From Pelagibius sp037652055 (GTDB lineage Bacteria > Pseudomonadota > Alphaproteobacteria > Kiloniellales > Kiloniellaceae): a stretch of 64,000 nucleotides of DNA. The stretch lies in contig NZ_JBBKAH010000006.1 of NCBI RefSeq assembly GCF_037652055.1, positions 1 through 64,000 on the forward strand. The letters run 5' to 3'. A program made the translations under genes and the position numbers. Shown piece by piece: positions 61,244 through 64,000 of the stretch (position 1 is its first letter; each line of letters begins with the position of its first letter). Below the pieces are notes generated by a model that was not told the origin of the DNA, ran no database searches, and saw only the letters and a list, made by a program, of their open reading frames with translations.

Positions 61244-62338
61244 GTGGCAAGCGGAGACGAGGACTTTATAGTTCGCTTCGTCGGCGTGCAGAAGAGCTAC
61301 GACGGAGAAACACTGGTCGTCAAAGACCTGAATCTAGACATCAAACGGGGCGAGTTCCTCACCATGCTCGGCCCCTCGGGCTCAGGCAAGACGACCTGCC
61401 TGATGATGCTCGCTGGCTTCGAATCGGCCACCCACGGCGAGATTCTGCTGAACGGCCGGCCGATCAACAACGTACCGCCGCACAAGCGCGGCATTGGCAT
61501 GGTGTTCCAGAACTATGCCCTGTTTCCCCACAAGACGGTGGGCGAGAACCTGGCCTTTCCCTTGCAGGTCCGGCACATGGGCAAGGCCGAGGCGGAGGAG
61601 AAGGTCAAGCGGGCCCTCTCGATGGTTCGTCTTGACGGATACGACAACCGCCGCCCGAGCCAGCTCTCCGGCGGCCAGCAGCAGCGCGTGGCGGTGGCCC
61701 GCGCCCTGGTCTTCGAACCGGATCTGGTGCTGATGGACGAACCGCTGGGCGCGCTGGACAAGAACCTGCGCGAAGAAATGCAGTTCGAGATCAAGCATAT
61801 CCATGAAACCCTTGGCGTATCGGTGGTCTATGTGACGCACGACCAGTCCGAAGCGCTCACCATGTCGAACCGCATCGCCGTCTTCGACGACGGAGTCATC
61901 CAGCAGCTCGCCACGCCGCCCAAGCTCTACGAGGAGCCGGAGAATGCCTTCGTGGCCGCCTTCATTGGCGAGAACAACAAGCTCTCGGGCCGCATAACGG
62001 CGGTGAACGGCCAGAGCTGCACCGTCGAGCTGGACAGCGGCGGCAATGTCGAGGCGCTTGCCGTCAACATCGGCGGGCCCGGTGACAGGACCACCCTGTC
62101 GCTGCGGCCCGAGCGGGTCCTGATCAATCCGCCGGCGGACAAATATCCCAACACTTTCGAGGCCAAGGTCGAGGAACTGATCTACCTGGGCGATCACATC
62201 AGGACGCGGGTGAACTTCGCCGGAAACGATCAGTTCGTGGTGAAAGTCCCCAACGCACAGGGCCACGCCATCATCGACGAAGGCGGCGCGGTCCGCGTCG
62301 GCTGGGCCTTGGAAGACTGCCGAGCCTTGGACGCATGA
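61244..62338 (+). CDS. potA: Polyamine-type ABC transporter ATPase (PotA-like)
   Basis: The 364-residue ATPase has Walker A GPSGSGKTTCLMML, Q-loop FQNYALFPHKTV, signature LSGGQQQRVAVARALV, Walker B LVLMDEPLGALDK and a C-terminal TOBE domain (about 285-355). It starts with GTG 61244 after GGGAGAAA; upstream codons are not convincing. It energises uptake with the permeases beginning at 63.7 kb. Putrescine/spermidine specificity is inferred from family. Confidence 0.9.
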   Translation: MASGDEDFIVRFVGVQKSYDGETLVVKDLNLDIKRGEFLTMLGPSGSGKTTCLMMLAGFESATHGEILLNGRPINNVPPHKRGIGMVFQNYALFPHKTVGENLAFPLQVRHMGKAEAEEKVKRALSMVRLDGYDNRRPSQLSGGQQQRVAVARALVFEPDLVLMDEPLGALDKNLREEMQFEIKHIHETLGVSVVYVTHDQSEALTMSNRIAVFDDGVIQQLATPPKLYEEPENAFVAAFIGENNKLSGRITAVNGQSCTVELDSGGNVEALAVNIGGPGDRTTLSLRPERVLINPPADKYPNTFEAKVEELIYLGDHIRTRVNFAGNDQFVVKVPNAQGHAIIDEGGAVRVGWALEDCRALDA

Positions 62339-62474
62339 GGTCTCGGGAGCTATATATGAGGTAGCAAGGTTGCCTCGCCATCAGGCCGGGGGGGCCGTTC
62401 GCGGAGGCAGCAGGTTCAAAGCACTGCCAAACTGCCGGCAACGCCCGGTGATCCACAACAGGGAGAACCATTAA

Positions 62475-63566
62475 ATGAAGAAGACTTTGCGATACACCAC
62501 CATCGGCCTCGCCGGCATCGCCGGTCTGGCCTTCGCCGCCTCGGCGCAGGCGGTAGAACTGAACGTCGTCTCCTGGGGCGGTGCCTATACAGCCAGCCAG
62601 CTGAAGGCCTACCACCAGCCCTATATGGCGGCCAACCCCGACGTTCAGCTGAACTCGCTCGACTACAGCGGCGGCCTCGCCGAGGTGCGTGCCCAGGCGG
62701 AAGCCGGGAACGTGACCTGGGATCTGGTCGACGTTGTCGTTGCCGACGCCATCCGCGGCTGCGACGAGGGCCTGTTCATGGAACTCGACCACAACGCCAT
62801 GCTGGAAGCCGCGCCCGACGGCACGCCGCCGATGGAAGACTTCCTCGAAGGGACGGTCTCCGACTGTTTCGTTCCGCAGATCATCTACTCCTTCGCCTTC
62901 GCTTACCGCACCGACGCGTTCAAGGGCGAGCAGCCTAAGACCATGGCTGACGTCTTCGACCTGGAGAAGTTCCCGGGCAAGCGCACCCTGCAGCGTTCTC
63001 CGGTCAACAATCTGGAGTGGGCCCTGATCGCCGACGGCGTTCCGGTAAACGAGGTTTACGACGTGCTCGACACGCCGGAGGGCATCGAGCGTGCCTTCGC
63101 CAAGCTCGACACCATCAAGAGCGAGGTGATCTGGTGGACCGAGGGTGCCGTTCCGGCACAGCTGCTGGCCGATGGCGAAGTTGTCTTCGGCAACGGCTAT
63201 AACGGCCGCCTGTTCTCTGCCATCGAGGAAGAGAAGCAGCCGCTGGCCATGATCTGGGACGGCCAGGTGCTGGACATCGACGGCTGGGCGGTTCCGGCCG
63301 ACGGCAAGAACATCGATGAGGTGCTGAAGTTCATGCGCTTTGCGACGGACACGCAGCGCCTTGCAGACCAGGCCAAGTACATCTCCTACGGCCCGGCCCG
63401 CAAGTCCTCTCTGCCGCTGGTCAGCACGCACGCTGAGCTCGGCATCGACATGGAGCCGCACATGCCGACCAAGTACGCGGAACTGGGTTTCCTCACCAAC
63501 TTCCAGTGGTGGGCCGATAACCGCGACGAACTGAACGAGCGGTTCGAAGCCTGGTTGCAGCAGTAA
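62475..63566 (+). CDS. Polyamine-type ABC transporter binding protein (PotD-like)
   Basis: The 363-residue periplasmic protein has a signal peptide (IGLAGIAGLAFAASAQA), then LNVVSWGGAYTASQLKAYHQPY, WDLVDVVVADAIRGCDEGLF, RSPVNNLEWALIADG and LDIDGWAVPADGKNIDEVLK. It is a compact paralog of the upstream linker-bearing protein. GGGAGAA is the ribosome site. It follows the ATPase, the common order for this importer family. Ligand: polyamine or related compound, inferred. Confidence 0.92.
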   Translation: MKKTLRYTTIGLAGIAGLAFAASAQAVELNVVSWGGAYTASQLKAYHQPYMAANPDVQLNSLDYSGGLAEVRAQAEAGNVTWDLVDVVVADAIRGCDEGLFMELDHNAMLEAAPDGTPPMEDFLEGTVSDCFVPQIIYSFAFAYRTDAFKGEQPKTMADVFDLEKFPGKRTLQRSPVNNLEWALIADGVPVNEVYDVLDTPEGIERAFAKLDTIKSEVIWWTEGAVPAQLLADGEVVFGNGYNGRLFSAIEEEKQPLAMIWDGQVLDIDGWAVPADGKNIDEVLKFMRFATDTQRLADQAKYISYGPARKSSLPLVSTHAELGIDMEPHMPTKYAELGFLTNFQWWADNRDELNERFEAWLQQ

Positions 63567-63575
63567 GGGCAGGCA

Positions 63576-63600
63576 GGGGGACGGACGGCGTCCATCCCCC
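63576..63600 (+). terminator. Hairpin between binding protein and permease
   Basis: Five G residues (63576-63580) pair with five C residues (63596-63600), with an inner GGAC/GTCC stem around a GGC loop and one mismatch. It lacks a T-tract; it may stabilise the upstream mRNA or reduce readthrough. Confidence 0.5.
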
Positions 63601-63656
63601 ACTCCCTTCGGGCTTGCCCGGCACCTAAAGACTCAAAGATCAAAAGCGGACGGGAT

Positions 63657-64000
63657 ATGGCAGAGGCAGCATCGGACCCGCGCGACGTTATGCGGACGGC
63701 CGACGGCACGCCGTTGAAAGTGTCGATCGCCCGCGCGCTCAGGCGCAACCGGCTGATGGCCCTCGGCCTCATTGCCCCGCTGTTCTTGTTCATCCTCTTC
63801 AGCTTCCTCATTCCCATCGTCGATATGTCGCTGCGCAGCATCGACAATTCGGTGGTGCCCGATAACCTGCCGAGAACCGTGGAGGCCCTCGCCGACTGGG
63901 ACGGTGAGAATTTACCGCCGGAGTCGGCTTTCGCCGCGCTGGCCGAAGACCTCAGAGACGGCCGCGAGAGCAGGGAGATCGGCAAGGTCGCCACGCGCCT
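63657..64000 (+). CDS. Polyamine-type ABC transporter permease (PotB-like, partial)
   Basis: ATG at 63657, open to the right edge (114 codons seen). After a cytoplasmic N-terminus (MAEAASDPRDVMRTADG) a membrane helix (LMALGLIAPLFLFILFSFLI) is followed by PIVDMSLRSIDNSVVPDNLP, the PotB/PotC-like first periplasmic loop. The remaining helices and EAA loop are outside the window. It is the fourth gene of the importer operon. Confidence 0.85.
   Translation, partial: MAEAASDPRDVMRTADGTPLKVSIARALRRNRLMALGLIAPLFLFILFSFLIPIVDMSLRSIDNSVVPDNLPRTVEALADWDGENLPPESAFAALAEDLRDGRESREIGKVATR

Overview
The window comes from a GC-rich chromosome, most likely an alphaproteobacterium of the Rhodospirillales/Kiloniellales type. 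The best arguments are a MipZ division-site ATPase, a Shemin-pathway 5-aminolevulinate synthase, an intracellular PHB depolymerase with an active-site cysteine, a TAXI-type binding protein, FNR-type half sites and GTG/TTG starts. No phage, transposase, integrase or CRISPR array is visible. Apart from a few AT-rich gaps and three or four less GC-rich orphan genes, the segment looks like core and flexible chromosome.

Layout. 1-1.6 kb: the N-terminal part of a Lys/Ala/Thr/Arg-repeat histone H1-like protein that runs off the left edge, a tRNA-Val(CAC) with its own promoter, and two micro-genes. 1.7-4.1 kb: a thiosulfate-type sulfur uptake membrane protein and an exported rhodanese behind an AT-rich palindrome. 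4.3-6.7 kb: a Sel1-repeat lipoprotein, a short BLUF blue-light sensor and a YedK/HMCES-type DNA-protein crosslink protein. 7.0-10.4 kb: class I ribonucleotide reductase (nrdA, nrdB). 10.4-19 kb: an exported protein, a VOC protein, an ArsR regulator with a clear operator next to a fatty-acid desaturase, an orphan CO-dehydrogenase-like molybdenum subunit coupled to cysQ, and a coiled-coil membrane protein. 19-26 kb: thioesterase, acetyltransferase, LytTR membrane regulator, YghX-like hydrolase, a broken enoyl-CoA hydratase, a Bcr/CflA exporter and pyrE. 26-31.5 kb: mipZ beside a second ParA-like ATPase and a SPOR-domain membrane protein, then an AT-rich island.

31.7-38.5 kb: a PmtA-like methyltransferase, phaZ, a hemerythrin protein with an FNR-type site, a TAXI protein, a NYN/LOTUS RNA-binding protein, a hemolysin III-like protein and a site-2 protease with CBS domains. 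38.6-52.8 kb: two dipeptide/oligopeptide ABC systems on opposite strands; the first lacks ATPases, the second is complete and embedded with an M20 amidohydrolase and an imidazolonepropionase-like amidohydrolase. Rhomboid, PAS and lipoprotein genes lie between. 52.9-59.5 kb: two exported proteins, an ABC exporter, a class III aminotransferase and hemA. 59.7-64 kb: a polyamine-type ABC importer with two paralogous binding proteins, cut by the right edge.

Functional themes are sulfur acquisition, nucleotide supply (nrdAB, pyrE, cysQ), cell-division positioning, low-oxygen responses (hemerythrin, hemA) and import plus degradation of nitrogen compounds (peptides, N-acyl amino acids, polyamines). 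I found no locus that is clearly a new defence or mobile system. The least explained items are the mipZ/ParA/SPOR locus with its AT-rich island, a nine-codon leader overlapping the M50 protease start, the Trp-periodic coiled-coil protein and the stand-alone CoxL-like enzyme.
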